64,000 nt of DNA, taken from positions 806,001-870,000 of the forward strand of contig NC_068559.1 of assembly GCF_022201045.2 (NCBI RefSeq). The letters run 5' to 3'. This DNA comes from Citrus sinensis. Lineage: Eukaryota; Streptophyta; Magnoliopsida; Sapindales; Rutaceae. A program made the translations under genes and the position numbers. The notes below the pieces were generated by a model, which had not been told where the DNA came from, ran no database searches, and worked only from the letters and a program-made list of their open reading frames with translations. This document shows, piece after piece, positions 36,240 to 48,921 of the stretch; within the stretch, counting starts at the first letter, position 1, and the number at the start of each line of letters is the position of its first letter.

Positions 36240-37440
36240 TTTAGAGATAGCGTTCGGGATCGAGATCCGGATGTAGGTGCATTCGGATCTAGATTCACAT
36301 AGTTATTTTTATATTTGGATTCAAATTCGAAAAAAAATATGTAGATATGGATGCGGGTAATATCCGCATGGATTACGGGTGAATATTCCAAATAAACAAA
36401 TCCGAATAAATTAAAAATTCAACAATTCACCTAATAATATCAAATAAAATCCAATCATAATTAACAATCAACAATTCAATACCTAAAATAACATACAACA
36501 CCATAAATTTACAAACAAAAATATCACAACATAAATCAAATATCAATAATAACATAAATATAAATCTAACTCCCACAAATCCACAAATAAAATTATAAAA
36601 ACACTACAAATCCACATAAAATAATGTGGATCCCAATATATATATATATATTACTTTAGCTTCACTTATATATTTTTAAATTAATTCTATTATGTTTTTT
36701 CATTTAACTTATATATTTTTATTTAATAAATAATTTAATTAAAAAATAATTCCATCCGCCCCTGCTTATAAACCTAGTAAAGTTAGAAATTTTTTTCGAT
36801 GATATCCAAAATTGCCACATTTCCTTAAGGGGACACTATGATTAAGATAATGCCTCCACAAAACTCATGACACATCAGAGCGAGAAGGTCTCACTTAGAT
36901 CACCTCAACAATCATAAAAAATATCATTCTAACAGCTATTAAATCATAAAAAGAAGACATAACTGAATATGAATAGTACCTGCACCAATAAATTCAAGTG
37001 CTCTCTTAATTTTATTATCTTATTTAAAAAAAGACGATAAAAGGAAGCTATCCACTGTTCAACAAGGATAAGTCACATGCTTAAAAGGAAGTACTCCCTT
37101 CTAAACTTGCCCAGTGTCCAACCTACGAAAAGATTATGCAATTGCCCTACTGGAGGGGGAAATAGCCATATATGACTCACCACTTATCCAAAAAGACGTA
37201 ACAATATTCTCAGGGACACTCCCAATATATAACGTAAGGTTAACTCTAAAGATAAGGTCACTAAATACATAAAAAAGACTCATCTTCAACCTTGAATTAT
37301 GGTTTTTGAGAAACCCAATATCCCTCACTGACTTACATTGGAGTGCTACTAACGGTCACACTGGCACCTCCTCTAACACTCTCTTCCCTCATTTGCAGGT
37401 TTGGAGTGAGCCTTTTACCAAACTCCTACCCGAAAACTAG
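36240..37440. repeat. hAT-like remnant followed by possible LTR remnant
   Basis: Bases 36240-36790 carry CGGGATC, ATCCGGATG and GGGTAATATCCGCATGG motifs like the ends of the hAT-like element at 19181. Bases 36830-37440 contain AAGTACTCCCTTCTAAAC, then GGAGTGCTACTAACGGTCAC and a CTCTTCCCTCATTTGCAGG segment, which resemble the R-U5 part of a plant gypsy LTR read on the plus strand. I found no paired LTR or clear ends. Confidence 0.3.
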
Positions 37441-39887
37441 TAAGTTTGTCAAGTTCCCATAATATCATTGGTCTAACCTAAAATTAAAATAACTAAGCAT
37501 AATAGAAAGAAAAGTTGGGACTAAGTAGCTAATCAAAGAGCTTCAAAATGCATTAATCCAAGAATTTGGCAATATCATTAGATAATTAACCAATACCTTT
37601 AATGTTAACATCAAATCTTCATTTCGTTATACACGTTGTATATTGCTTGGTTCATGCATTTACTTTTCAATGAATTGAATGAAGTTGGTGGCTCTCGTTG
37701 CATTCTTTCTCGTAACCAATTACTAGATGGAATATATGCCCCACTCCGACTCAACATAAATCACGTTTTTCTTTGTTTCTTTTTTTCCTGAAAACCTTCA
37801 CAAAATCATGTTTGATTGCTTATATGAAATGACCAATAACAATAGATGGGAAGTTTTTGGTTGATTTGGCTTATTAGCTACGTAGTTTTTAACTAATGGA
37901 GATAATTAAAGGGGACATAATGAACTTCATCACTAATTTAATAAAGTTTTAAAATGAACGTAGATTTAAGAGATCAAAGAAAGGTGGAATACTAAATTGT
38001 TGAAATAAAGTGACCATAATACCTTAATCTTAGTGAAGTATTACAAAAATTACTACACCTAAAATTGAAATTTGTTTGGTAAGGATCTGACAGCATTATT
38101 ATATTTGACACTATATCAACTCTTTAACCTTCGTTACAAAATCGTGATTCTCTCCTTACTGAATTCCTGGGTATGCATTTGAATTGGAGCAATTCGAAAC
38201 TGACTAGGTGCAGCTAAGATTTTTAAAAGACCGTAAATCTTTTACCAGAGACATTGTCGATTTATTCCAAAAAAAAAAAAAAATACTTGCATTTTGGCCA
38301 CCAACGAATGCTTTACATAAATTGCACAGTCACATCATCGCTCACCCCACTCTTTCTCAGTGTTTTTATCTTCAACTTAGGAACGTGTACCTTTAAAAAA
38401 CCATAGACCCAAAATCATGAAAATGGACAACAAGAAGACATGTTTCTGGATTCTCATCAAATTTTGAAGCTACAACTCTACCTATAGCTAAAGATTTGCT
38501 AAGATTTTTGACCCACACGCCTTGTTGGTACTCATTTATCTTCTTTCCTATAAGAATGACATGATCATAAAGCCATGCGCCCCTGCCTTAGCTATCAATA
38601 TTTGCATTCAAAAGGTCAATGATTGGATTACTACAAGCCTACAAGTGACCTATACTTTGTGAATAAATTCAGATGGCAAATATACGTGAAACTTTCCGCA
38701 ACTACATAGCCTTGAAGAATTCACCCTTTCTAAGTGTCTTTTAATTTTTTATTTGAAGAATTGCCATGTTCGTAAAATTATTGAGAATGGTCCAAGCTGA
38801 GAGGTCATTAATATCTATATCTGAAGATTGATTCATTTTTTTTAATTTCGTCCAATCGTCAGTTTATTGTTCTACTTCACTTAATTGTGTGTGAGTAGCA
38901 CGTACCCTTCTCAAATTAGATGCCAAAATTTAAACACCCTTAGAATTCGAAACACTTATTTAACCTAATTCAAACTTAATAATTGTCATCAAACCGAAAG
39001 GAATAAGTTGTTTTTATTTGCTTTAATTGATTCACTACTAGTTGTTTTTATTTGCTTTAATTGGTTCACTACTAATCACTAGCTTGTGTTGGTTCGGGTT
39101 TCCTAGATCTACTTGGTAGCTCTTCAGTTTTTATCTCCACTTGAACTTTGAATCTTTGCTTCAAACATTTAGCAATACTGATCACCCCATGCATGTTGAC
39201 GATTCTTTGCTTCGAGACGATTTAATTTTAACGGCGAATTAAAAGTGACAGAGAAAGGCCAAGTTCAGCTAACCTTGTAGGCACAGTCTCCACTATTTAT
39301 GTAATTGAACTAAAACTACTTAAATTCGTTCTTAATTTGTAAACTGCTAGCTGCCTACTATGCCATGGCGCTTGTCGACTTCATGAAATGAAAAAGCAAA
39401 AGAACCCCATTGTTGACAGTGAAATATCCAGAGAAGATGCCTTTAATAATTGAAGCTTTATTTGCATAGTTTTAGTAGTGTAACGATAACGTTTGCTTCT
39501 CTTGACTTCATATCCGGTTAGTACTGTTTTCATATTAGATATTTTTGGACACAGACAGTTCTCATTTTTGCAATCGTTTTATTATTTTTATAGAACATCA
39601 ATTCTTTTTAAAAAAATTATACAGCTGTAAAAAAGTATATCGGACCAACCTTATAGTTAGCACAAGTGCACAACCACAAAGGATGCGGCTAATTCTTGAG
39701 CTAATTAATCAGTATATCGGCTTAACAGGTCGTGAACTAACAAACTACCTTTCTGAATGACAAAGATATCAATAAAAAAGATTGGACTATACGAGAGTCA
39801 TCTCATGCAAGCATGAGCGAGTCCAAATTACAATTCTATATAAGAAAGACTTGTAAGAACGATTAATATAGAAGGTAAGAGGGTGTT
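37441..39887. other. AT-rich intergenic stretch
   Basis: No gene was recognised. There is a short direct repeat TTGTTTTTATTTGCTTTAAT at 39008 and 39043. Otherwise the stretch is featureless. Confidence 0.4.
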
Positions 39888-40543
39888 AGTCTTTTAACTT
39901 AATGACTTAAAGCAACTTGACTTAATTAATCAAATTAATTAGAGGTGTTTGTTTTTTAATTTAATAAAACTTTTTAAATAATTTTGATTTAATAAAATAA
40001 GTCATTTTTTTTGGCTTTTTATTGAATAAAGAAATATGAATCAGCCAACTAATTTCTAATGTAAAGAATATCCCTACTTTAATATTTATTTTTCATGCCA
40101 ATTCTAAAACACGCCTCTACACTTTTACCCACTTATAATCTCATCTTTTTTTTTTCTTCAGCCGTCGTGGAATCCCTCCTCACCTTGCTGCTCTCATCAA
40201 ATTCTTGAATCTCTCATTTTCGGTGATGAAAGGTGTTATTCTTCAACTTTTTATATAATTATAGAATCTATTTTTATTAAAAAAATTTATATATTATAAT
40301 TCTAAAATCATTATATTTGTGTGTGTGTGTCTGTGTGCGCGCATAACATTCAAATTTAATAAGGATACAAATATAAAAATACTTGTTTTTAATTTTTAAA
40401 GTTAAAAAAAATAACTTAATACTTATTTTCAGATATTCAGACAAAAAAAAAAGAACATATTATTTAGATTCAAAATTTAGGTCTATTAAAATTTTAGATC
40501 AACTTAGGTCTATTCATATTTAAGATAAAAAAAAAAAACAAAT
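39888..40543. mobile_element. PIF/Harbinger-like MITE, copy 2
   Basis: Related to 19831-20421 through TTAACTTAATGACTTAAAG, AATTAGAGGTGTTTGTTTTT and TATTTTTCATGCC. The right end reads ACAAATACGGCC followed by TAA, and a TAA also lies beside the left end. The terminal repeats are more decayed than in copy 1. Confidence 0.55.
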
Positions 40544-43500
40544 ACGGCCTAAGTTAAATCATGCATGAATAGAATCCAAACTACCTTTCCACTTGACAAA
40601 AGTTAATTAAAAAAAAAAAAAGTCTACAGGTGAGTAAGAGTTTTAATGCGATATATTCAAATCTATCAAGAATAGTTCTTGGGCTAAGCAAACACCACTT
40701 CTTCTTCTTCTTTTCTTGTTTCTTTTCAAAACTAATGAAAATACTCTTAAATACAAACGTTTCTATTTTATTTTTAACCTAAATTTGAAAAGCATGAAAA
40801 CATGTTAAATAAGTAAAACTTTTCAAACTAATTTCTTAAATTTTAAACAATTATGTTCAAGTTTAGATGGTCAAAGAAGATATGATTCAATTTGATGTTC
40901 AAATAAGTGTGTTATCATTAATAGATCAGTCAATTTTATTTACTCAAATTTGATTATGAACCTTTTCAAGCCTATATCTAGTCACTTTCAAAATTACCCA
41001 AAATACGTAGGAAGCAAAATACACATGAAGTTGTTTACAAAATTGGAGTGAATGCATGAAGCTATAGTAATGGAATTTGTGTTGGTTTCAGGCTGAGTTT
41101 GGTGACCTGAACCTATCAGCAAGAAGAAGCATGAAGCATGAAGTATTAGCCGGCCAAAGCCCTAAGTCAAAGAATGTAAATGGGAATCCATGCAGAGTTC
41201 AAATTTAGGTACATGAATGCAAACCCTAGCCCCATTAAATTAATTAAAAAATGTATATATTATTACTTTATGTTCAAAGCTTTTGACTTATGCAGTGAAG
41301 GAAAGAGAGGTTAATGGGAATACAAATAAACTAATTAAATGGGCTATCAACGTCAGACAAGCAGTAGGTAGCATGACAAATATAATGAGATAATTAGTTA
41401 TATAATCGTTAATCAATTAACAGTTTTTTTTTTTTTGTCATTTAAAAAAAAAAAAAAGGTTCATTGTTTTGGTTGAATAATTATGTCATCTTATTAAGAA
41501 GCAAAAGAACGCAGAAGTGAGTGTCGTTCATTTGTTTTGTGGATAATTATAACTGTTGTAAAATTGTCTTGTGTGGGGAAATTTAATTGTTAAATTCTGA
41601 AATCAATTGTTTTAGAGTTGTATTTAGATGATAAGCATAAAAATGATGAGTTTTCCTCTAGATCTTGTAATTAGAGGTCGTACTCATTCAAACTTGAAAT
41701 AAGTAGAACTACGATATATGTTTGGCAATGATATGAAAGTAAAGGGAAATGTTTTAGATAGTTTTTAAAATTAGAGAGACATATTTACCTCAAATCTAAA
41801 AAAACTAAAAGAGCATCTATCCTAAGTACATGTTAATCTCTATTGATTTAATGATAATAATCTAATAGATTAATTTTGGCGTCTATTCAGACTCAATCAG
41901 CTATATACATTTATAGTCAACTTAAAAATTTACAGAGTCCAGCCAAAAAAATATACTTCTATTACAAATTTTTGTGGAAAGGTTCGAGCTTTTGCCCTGT
42001 TAAACCCTATTTTATGTTTAAAACCTATCAAAAACTCAATTTTTGTTAAACATTGCCCAAAGATAAAATCTATTAAAAGCATTGCAAAAAGTGCTTTTAA
42101 AATCCCAATAATTAAATTATCTTTGGGCAAATTAACTCGAATAAAAAGACCCCATATGAATCTGCATGGCTGGTCTTGAACTGTCACTATTAACAGATGC
42201 CATGGTTCACTGTAACACAACTCCACTCAATCCTAAATGAAATGAGTCCTAGTACTTAGACAGTTAAGACACCTTGGAATCAATGAATCTCCCTTAAAAA
42301 ATTAGCGTACATTGAGCTCCAATCAAACAAACAAATAATTATTTAATTAATGAAACCAATTATATTTCATGGTACCCTATTCATCAGCATTCATCAGTTG
42401 GTCTTGAACTGTCATACACGTGGCAGATGTCAATTGACTCTGCACTTCTTCGACAAAACAAGTCAAACAATTTGTTAATCAAACCAAATATGTCATGCAA
42501 TAAAATACACATTTTCAATGTTTTAAATAATGCAACAAACCGACAAATCAGAAATGCCGGTTTTAGGAGATACTAATATAACTTTATTAACCGACCTTTA
42601 TTTGCAAGCAAGCTCACATCCTCAGACAAATATAAAATTAAAATTAAAATATCCCCAGTAGCTTGTCATAAATAAAAATAAAAATTGAGGATTAATTAGT
42701 AAGCTAAAGCTAAGGTAAGACAGTTAAGATTCTGGCCGACTTTTCTTGGGTTTGAGAGAATGACAGCCAACATACAGAACGTAAATAGTCGGCGCAGTTC
42801 ATTTGAATCAATATTATTATTGGAATTTGGATTTTTAAGTTCATTTTTTCGCACGAGAATTTTATAGATTTGGTCATCGAATCTTCTTAATAATCTTAAG
42901 TTTATTGTACTCTCTACTAGGCAAGCGGTTGACGAATCATTTAAGCAAAAATTTTAACGTATAGATCCTAGCGCTACTAGCTTCATCAACTTGCCATTTT
43001 GTTGAGAGATATTTTATACAATTATAATTAATTATGCAATTGTGGCATTTCTAATTCGGAAATATTAACGAACCTATACCAAAATATTTTATTAAACTCT
43101 CACAATTATTTCATCGTATGTGATTCAAGCATGAGGTCCTTTATGAAGTCAAACAATTTGATTAGTTAACTTGATTGTTTGCTTCTTCTTTGTTAAAACA
43201 TAAGTTCTTTAAAGATGGTGTCTTTTTTTTTCTTTTTTCTTTTTATCAATATATTAGACAATAAAAGAGTTCTTTAGAGTAGACACCTACGTTTTAAATT
43301 GTAAATTTGAGATTTCGACAATCACTTAATGTTTAGTTATGATATTATCTTAAACTATGTAATTAAATTACAATATGTAACTTCAAATTTGTATTTTGGA
43401 ATGAACAAACTTATGCACTAATATTTTTTTCCACCGGAATATCTAATATCGTTTTGGAACCACAACAGGCAAGTTCTGTTTGAAAGAAACATTTTGATAG

Positions 43501-44514
43501 TACCGTCTAGCTTAGCTTCAATAAAATACTAAATTATTAGATTTCAGAATCTATATTTATCGTATTAAATTATAATAAGTCAAAAATAAATTCTAAAATT
43601 CATATTTTTAAAATGTGTAATGGATGTCAATGTGAAGAACACTTTCTTGAGTAATATAACGTTATTTTTTTAATCAAAACTAATGCATATTTGATTCACA
43701 CATTTGATATTTTGATATTTCTTTCCCTTTTTTTTTGGGGGGGGGGGGGGGGAGGGATTTAATTATTTCTTTTAATTTAAAAAATCCAAGTTTGACAAGT
43801 AACCCAGAGTGAAAAAATAGAGAAATTTTAATACGCAACTCCTCTTCATTTCAGTTCACCAATGAGACTATGAGAGGGGAGAACTTTGCTGCTTTGCTTT
43901 CTGTTCTCCAATTGTCCAATGAAATGAAACCAATTTGGCATTTGCTCCAATATTGAGCTTTTGCATGCGTGCCACGTACGATCAAAACTCTCGCATGCAG
44001 AATGCCACGGAGGACTCCACTTTTCAAGAGTGAATCAGCTTCAAGATTGCATCAATGGATTCTGCATACAAATTTGGATTCTTGTGAAGCATGCATATCT
44101 CGTATATGTGGGCTTTGTGTAACTCAAGTTGATTTGGCTGAGATCTGAAGGCAAAATCTTCCAGGATTTTTTCCCTCTTAATCTTGTTGTTGGTCAAAAG
44201 GACATAAAATTAGCGTCAATTTGGCTCCCCTTGTGATTTCCGATTTCCAAGTACAATCTTTATGATAATGTTGCCCTTGAATATGGACACGTGTCATTAC
44301 CCCGCTGATGAGTGTCACTAATTTCTTACTATAATCACACGAGCTTATAACTCACCCCCACTAGAGACATTGCTGCCGGACCTTGTTAGAAAAGGTCATC
44401 ACAAAGTTAACCGCGCATAATTTTTCATAATTGAACTAAAACACTTGAATAAATTAAAAAAACAATTCACGAAATTTTATATGAGATCACAAATTAATTT
44501 ACCGATTTTTATAA
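40544..44514. other. AT-rich intergenic stretch
   Basis: No gene is supported. A poly(G) run of about 16 bases is at 43737-43752. The stretch at 43860-44350 is less AT-rich and may be old unique sequence, but has no recognisable frame. Confidence 0.4.
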
Positions 44515-44523
44515 TTAAAAAAT

Positions 44524-44725
44524 GAGTAATGATACAGCCACAAATTCTTGTACAAACTTATTTTGTACAAACTGACGTGGCATTAATTCATTGGTTGAAT
44601 GAAAATATAAATTAATAAAAACAAATCATGTGGGCCAAGTGATATTTAATTCAACCAATCTTATCATGCCACATCAGTTTGTACAAAATAAGTTTGTACA
44701 AGAATTTGTGGCTGTATCATTACTC
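44524..44725. mobile_element. MULE-like MITE, family copy 2, with perfect 9-bp target duplication
   Basis: The terminal arms are near-perfect complements for about 55 bases, starting GAGTAATGATACAGCCACAA and ending with its complement. They contain TTGTACAAACTTATTTTGTA. The direct repeat TTAAAAAAT flanks it at 44515-44523 and 44726-44734. A 9-base duplication with long TIRs fits the Mutator superfamily. It lies about 0.4 kb upstream of the BAHD gene. Confidence 0.88.
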
Positions 44726-44944
44726 TTAAAAAATATATCGCACCTCAATTAGATTTCTTTTTAAATGTTATGAAAGACCTCAATTTAAAATATATTTGAC
44801 CAAAAAATAGTTTAAGAATAATTGCTTTTAGGATTTGCATTAAATTCATATTTAAGAGAGAATCGGCATAATAATGGTCACTATAGAAATAATTAGTCAA
44901 GAAACAGGCGTGTGCTGCGTTGATAGAGGAGGAAGAGGAAAATG

Positions 44945-44954
44945 TACACGTGGC
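44945..44954 (+). promoter_or_regulatory. G-box/ABRE upstream of BAHD gene
   Basis: TACACGTGGC is a full G-box with the ABRE core. It lies about 150 bases upstream of the TATA box of the acyltransferase gene, a position where bZIP or bHLH factors commonly act. Confidence 0.5.
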
Positions 44955-45103
44955 TTTCAATCATAACTTGAGATAATAATAATCTCATAAACAAAAAGGC
45001 CAAATAAACCAAAATTAAAAATTAAAAAAATAGATGTGACAACAGCAATTGATGCCACTCAGCAAGTTCATGCACCCTGTCCCAAGTCCCAACCCCCCAC
45101 CGC

Positions 45104-45110
45104 TATAAAT
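45104..45110 (+). promoter_or_regulatory. TATA box of BAHD gene
   Basis: TATAAAT occurs in the setting CCGCTATAAATTGGC. Transcription would start about 30 bases on, in the CT-rich CCCACACTCACTCACTC leader, giving a 5' UTR of about 110 bases. Confidence 0.7.
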
Positions 45111-45245
45111 TGGCTCATCATCTCGTCAATTCTCCCACACTCACTCACTCGCTAAACATCAAATTTTCAAAAAGCTTTGCAGCGACAGCGAGCGAGACTG
45201 AGAGAGCTCTCTATCGAGATTAAAAAGAATAAGAAAAAAAAAAAA

Positions 45246-46634
45246 ATGGTGGCTGCTTCCTCAGCTTTATCAGCTCCTGCTTTGGTCTCAAAGTGCACCG
45301 TTTTGCCAGAACAAAATTCAAATCTCGGGGACTTGAAGCTCTCAGTCTCTGACCTTCCAATGCTTTCTTGTCACTACATTCAGAAAGGCTGCCTCTTCAC
45401 TCGCCCGCCTTTTCCAATTGACCATTTGATTTCCCTTTTAAAGAAATCTCTCTCTCAAACTCTCTCTCACTTCCCTCCCCTCGCCGGCCGCTTCACCACC
45501 GACTCCGACGGCTACATCTACATCACCTCCAACGACGCCGGTGTCGATTTCATCCACAAAAACGCTACCGTATGGTCCGTCCGTGACATCCTCAGTCCGG
45601 TTCACGTCCCCGAAAACGTCAAGAGCTTCTTCGCTCTTGATAGAACTGTCAGTTACGAAGGCCATTACAAGCCGATTTTGACAGTTCAAGTGACGGAACT
45701 AGCAGATGGCGTGTTCATTGGCTGTGCAATGAACCACGCGGTCGCGGACGGCACGTCGTTTTGGAATTTCTTCAATACATTTGCTGAATTGACTAAAGGC
45801 ATCAAGAAAATCTCCAAGCAGCCGGAATTTTCTCGTGACTCGGTGTTGGTTTCCCCGGCGGTGTTGATGATTCCGGACGGCGGACTCAAGGTGACGTTTG
45901 ATGAGAACGAGCCATTGAGTGAGAGAATCTTCAGTTTCAGCAGAGAATCAATTTTAAAACTGAAAGCCAGAGTGAACAACAACAAATGGATCGATAACGG
46001 CCACGTTGACGCCGTTGAGTTACTCGGGAAGCAAAGTAACGACACGTATTGGTTGAAGAAAACGGAGTCAAACGGTGAGATATCGTCGTTTCAGTCTCTC
46101 TCCGCGCTTCTATGGCGGGCAGTGACGCGTGCGAGGAAACTACATGTGAACAAAATGACGACGTTTAGGATGGCTGTTAATTGCCGTCACAGGTTGAACC
46201 CGAAGCTGGATCCGTTATATTTTGGTAACGCGATTCAGAGCATACCGACATACGCGTCGGCGGGTGACGTGTTGTCCAAGGACCTTCGGTGGTGCGCGGA
46301 GCAGCTGAACAAGAATGTGAATGCTCATGACGATAAAACGGTGCGTCGTTTTGTCGAGGATTGGGAGAGTAACCCGAGGGTGTTTCCGTTAGGGAACTTT
46401 GACGGCGCATCAATCACGATGGGCAGCTCTCCGAGATTCCCGATGTACGATAATGATTTTGGGTGGGGCCGGCCTTTGGCAGTTAGAAGCGGTAAGGCAA
46501 ACAAATTTGACGGTAAGATCTCCGCTTTTCCAGGGAGAGAAGGTGGTGGCACCGTTGATCTCGAGGTCATTTTGGCGCCAGAAACAATGGCTGGGATTGA
46601 ATCTGATCATGAGTTCATGCAGTATGTATCGTGA
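45246..46634 (+). CDS. BAHD (HXXXD-type) acyltransferase
   Basis: A single exon of 462 codons. The start is the first ATG after the TATA box, in good context (AAAAATGGTG). It is a cytosolic enzyme that moves an acyl group from a CoA thioester to an alcohol or amine acceptor. The catalytic HAVAD motif (His164, Asp168) and the structural DFGWG motif (residues 404-408) are both intact, and the length is normal for the family. The closest Arabidopsis relative is probably At2g39980, whose substrate is not established, so no substrate is claimed here. The gene is clearly more GC-rich than its surroundings, as usual for intronless plant enzyme genes. A G-box/ABRE lies upstream. Confidence 0.95.
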   Translation: MVAASSALSAPALVSKCTVLPEQNSNLGDLKLSVSDLPMLSCHYIQKGCLFTRPPFPIDHLISLLKKSLSQTLSHFPPLAGRFTTDSDGYIYITSNDAGVDFIHKNATVWSVRDILSPVHVPENVKSFFALDRTVSYEGHYKPILTVQVTELADGVFIGCAMNHAVADGTSFWNFFNTFAELTKGIKKISKQPEFSRDSVLVSPAVLMIPDGGLKVTFDENEPLSERIFSFSRESILKLKARVNNNKWIDNGHVDAVELLGKQSNDTYWLKKTESNGEISSFQSLSALLWRAVTRARKLHVNKMTTFRMAVNCRHRLNPKLDPLYFGNAIQSIPTYASAGDVLSKDLRWCAEQLNKNVNAHDDKTVRRFVEDWESNPRVFPLGNFDGASITMGSSPRFPMYDNDFGWGRPLAVRSGKANKFDGKISAFPGREGGGTVDLEVILAPETMAGIESDHEFMQYVS

Positions 46635-46749
46635 TTTGTTTTGGACCGTCGGATTGAACTGGGGAAAATGGGATTTAAGGGTGGTGATCGAGTGTAGGAG
46701 GATAAGGGGAGGGGATGTTTTGTCTAGTTGTGATATATAGTTGTTATTT

Positions 46750-48858
46750 TGTATTGTATTTTATTGTTAAATTTAAGTTTTGTTGCTCTTTTATTTTGCC
46801 TTCTAATGAATATAATTTGTTGCTCCCTATGAACTTGGCCGGTTGGTTAATCTTTCTTCCTTTTTTTTTTTATTTGAAATTATTATAAGAGCAACTATAG
46901 TGTTGGATAAGGAGGCAGTTGACTTCTCTTACGTAAGAAAATTGTTAAAAATTTGTGCGACTTGCCTCTTTGCATTAAATTATAAAGAACAAATCATTAA
47001 ACATTGTAGATCAATTGGTATTGGGTTGTTCTAGTTTAATTAAGGTACTCGATTTAAGATTTGCGAATGCAGTTGCGTTAAGTATTTATTAGGAGAGTTT
47101 ACCGCCTTAAGTGTCTTGCTTGATCGGAATCTAAATTAGTTAAAACCCAATGCAATTTTCAGATACTAGATAATTTAATACACCGAAAAAAAGTTATAAA
47201 GAACAAAAGTGAAATCAAAATTCATTCTAAATTCTGAGGTTAAAATCTAGATCTAATGTAGTTTTCGAATACTAAATAATTTAATACACTGAAAAAAAGT
47301 TATAAAAAACAAAAGTGAAATCAAAATTCATTCTAAATTATAGGGCCAAAATCCCATCTTCACTCACTAAGGCAAGATCTTTCTATACATTCGTAACTGT
47401 ATTTCTTGAACACTCTATTCCCCATAGCGTATGGCATTCGAAATTATGATAAATATTCGGCAACGTGATTGGAGACTGAAGTACTTGAGTTAAATTGTTT
47501 AATCTAGTACTGTCTCAACTACATCTCAGTGTATATAGTTACCGTTTATTTTATTACATATCCATAAATAAAATTGATGGATATTATTAGCATGTTGGTT
47601 TAATTACTAAAAATTTGACATCATACAAGAGATTTTGAGTTTGAATTCTGTTTCACTTGAATGAGAGCTAGTTTCTTTTCGATTCATAAAGCGCTCTGAA
47701 TCCACATTTCGTGAACCTCAATGGCTACATAATTTTGATCAAAATTGTTCCAAAGAAGACAAATAAAAAATTATAGGCAAACAAACTTTTCACAATTAGT
47801 GAACTTGTTCTTCCAATTATATGATTCCCTGAAAATCTTTAAAAAATCTATTGGGATTCAATTCTCGCACTTCTAAAGGCCAAACAATCAAGACAAAGCT
47901 TGATGGACATAAATGGACGTCAAATTTGTGCACACCAAATTGCCAAGTTTGTAAGAATAAATTGGAGTTAGATTCTTTTGTTCCCATCCCATCCTCTTTA
48001 ATGACAAGGACATCCATGTATTTCTGTCCATTTTGAACCAATGCACTATTTCATGGTGAACCCAACAAAAGCCGATATTCTTAAAAAATTGCAAGAACCG
48101 GAACCCAACTAACACAAACTTTGAATTGAGACGTGTTTTTGCCACAAAATCCACTTTTATATTTACTATCTTATCTCATCATCGACTTGTTATTCGAATG
48201 CCCATGATTTGTTGATATAAAATGAAAATATAATTTAATTTTGCAATTGGAAAAAGTTGAAAACTTCAAAATTTGATCTCTAAGTTTAACATTATTATAG
48301 AATAAATTTATTCAATTGCATACCTCACAAGTGGTACTAATAAAATAATTTTAAACAATTGATTTATTGGTTTGGTGCGGATGAATTTTTTGCAATAAAA
48401 ATATCAATTGTTTATCTTTAAAATGTAAAAAAATCTAATACCCATATAAAGATTCATCTCCTTCCTATATTTACAATTGTGGAGTAGATATCTTTATTAT
48501 TTTGGTCTTGATTTTTTTATCTATGTTCCATAATATTTTAGGTTACACTACAATTGTATTACTTTTAAACCTACGTAGGTCATGACCCCTATTGTCAATA
48601 GTTTATAAATATTTAATAATAAGAAAAAGAAAATAAATATGTCAATTATTTATAAAACAATTGAAATCAATTAGTTTGAATTGAACCTAAATATCCCAAA
48701 AAAAAAGAACTTAGTTTCACAGACTTGGGGCCTAATTATAAGCCCAAAAGATAATCAGTGTTTGGGTCAGGCCTAAGTTTTATCCTGAATATTTTTTAGT
48801 CTCCATTTTGACCAACTTAAATGATTTTATTTCGCTTATTAAAAAAAATGATTTTATT

Positions 48859-48861
<3 letters not shown>
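46750..48861. other. Intergenic stretch with a 106-bp tandem duplication
   Basis: A two-copy tandem repeat with period 106 (landmarks ATAATTTAATACAC and AAAGTGAAATCAAAATTCAT) lies at about 47150-47345. No gene was recognised. Both strands have short open frames near 47.9 kb with no known domain. Confidence 0.5.

Positions 48862-48921
<60 letters not shown>
48862..48921. repeat. (CT)n followed by (TA)n microsatellite
   Basis: About 24 CT units run directly into TATATATATA. It lies just upstream of the probable leader of the FAS1 gene, so it could act as promoter sequence. Confidence 0.9.

Noticed and set aside
45177..45245. Upstream extension of the BAHD protein (basic, lysine-rich)
   Set aside because: It needs a TTG start. 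It is the 5' leader, and ATG 45246 is the first ATG after the TATA box.
45438..46610. Several minus-strand frames across the BAHD gene
   Set aside because: They are shadows of a GC-rich coding exon and match no known family.
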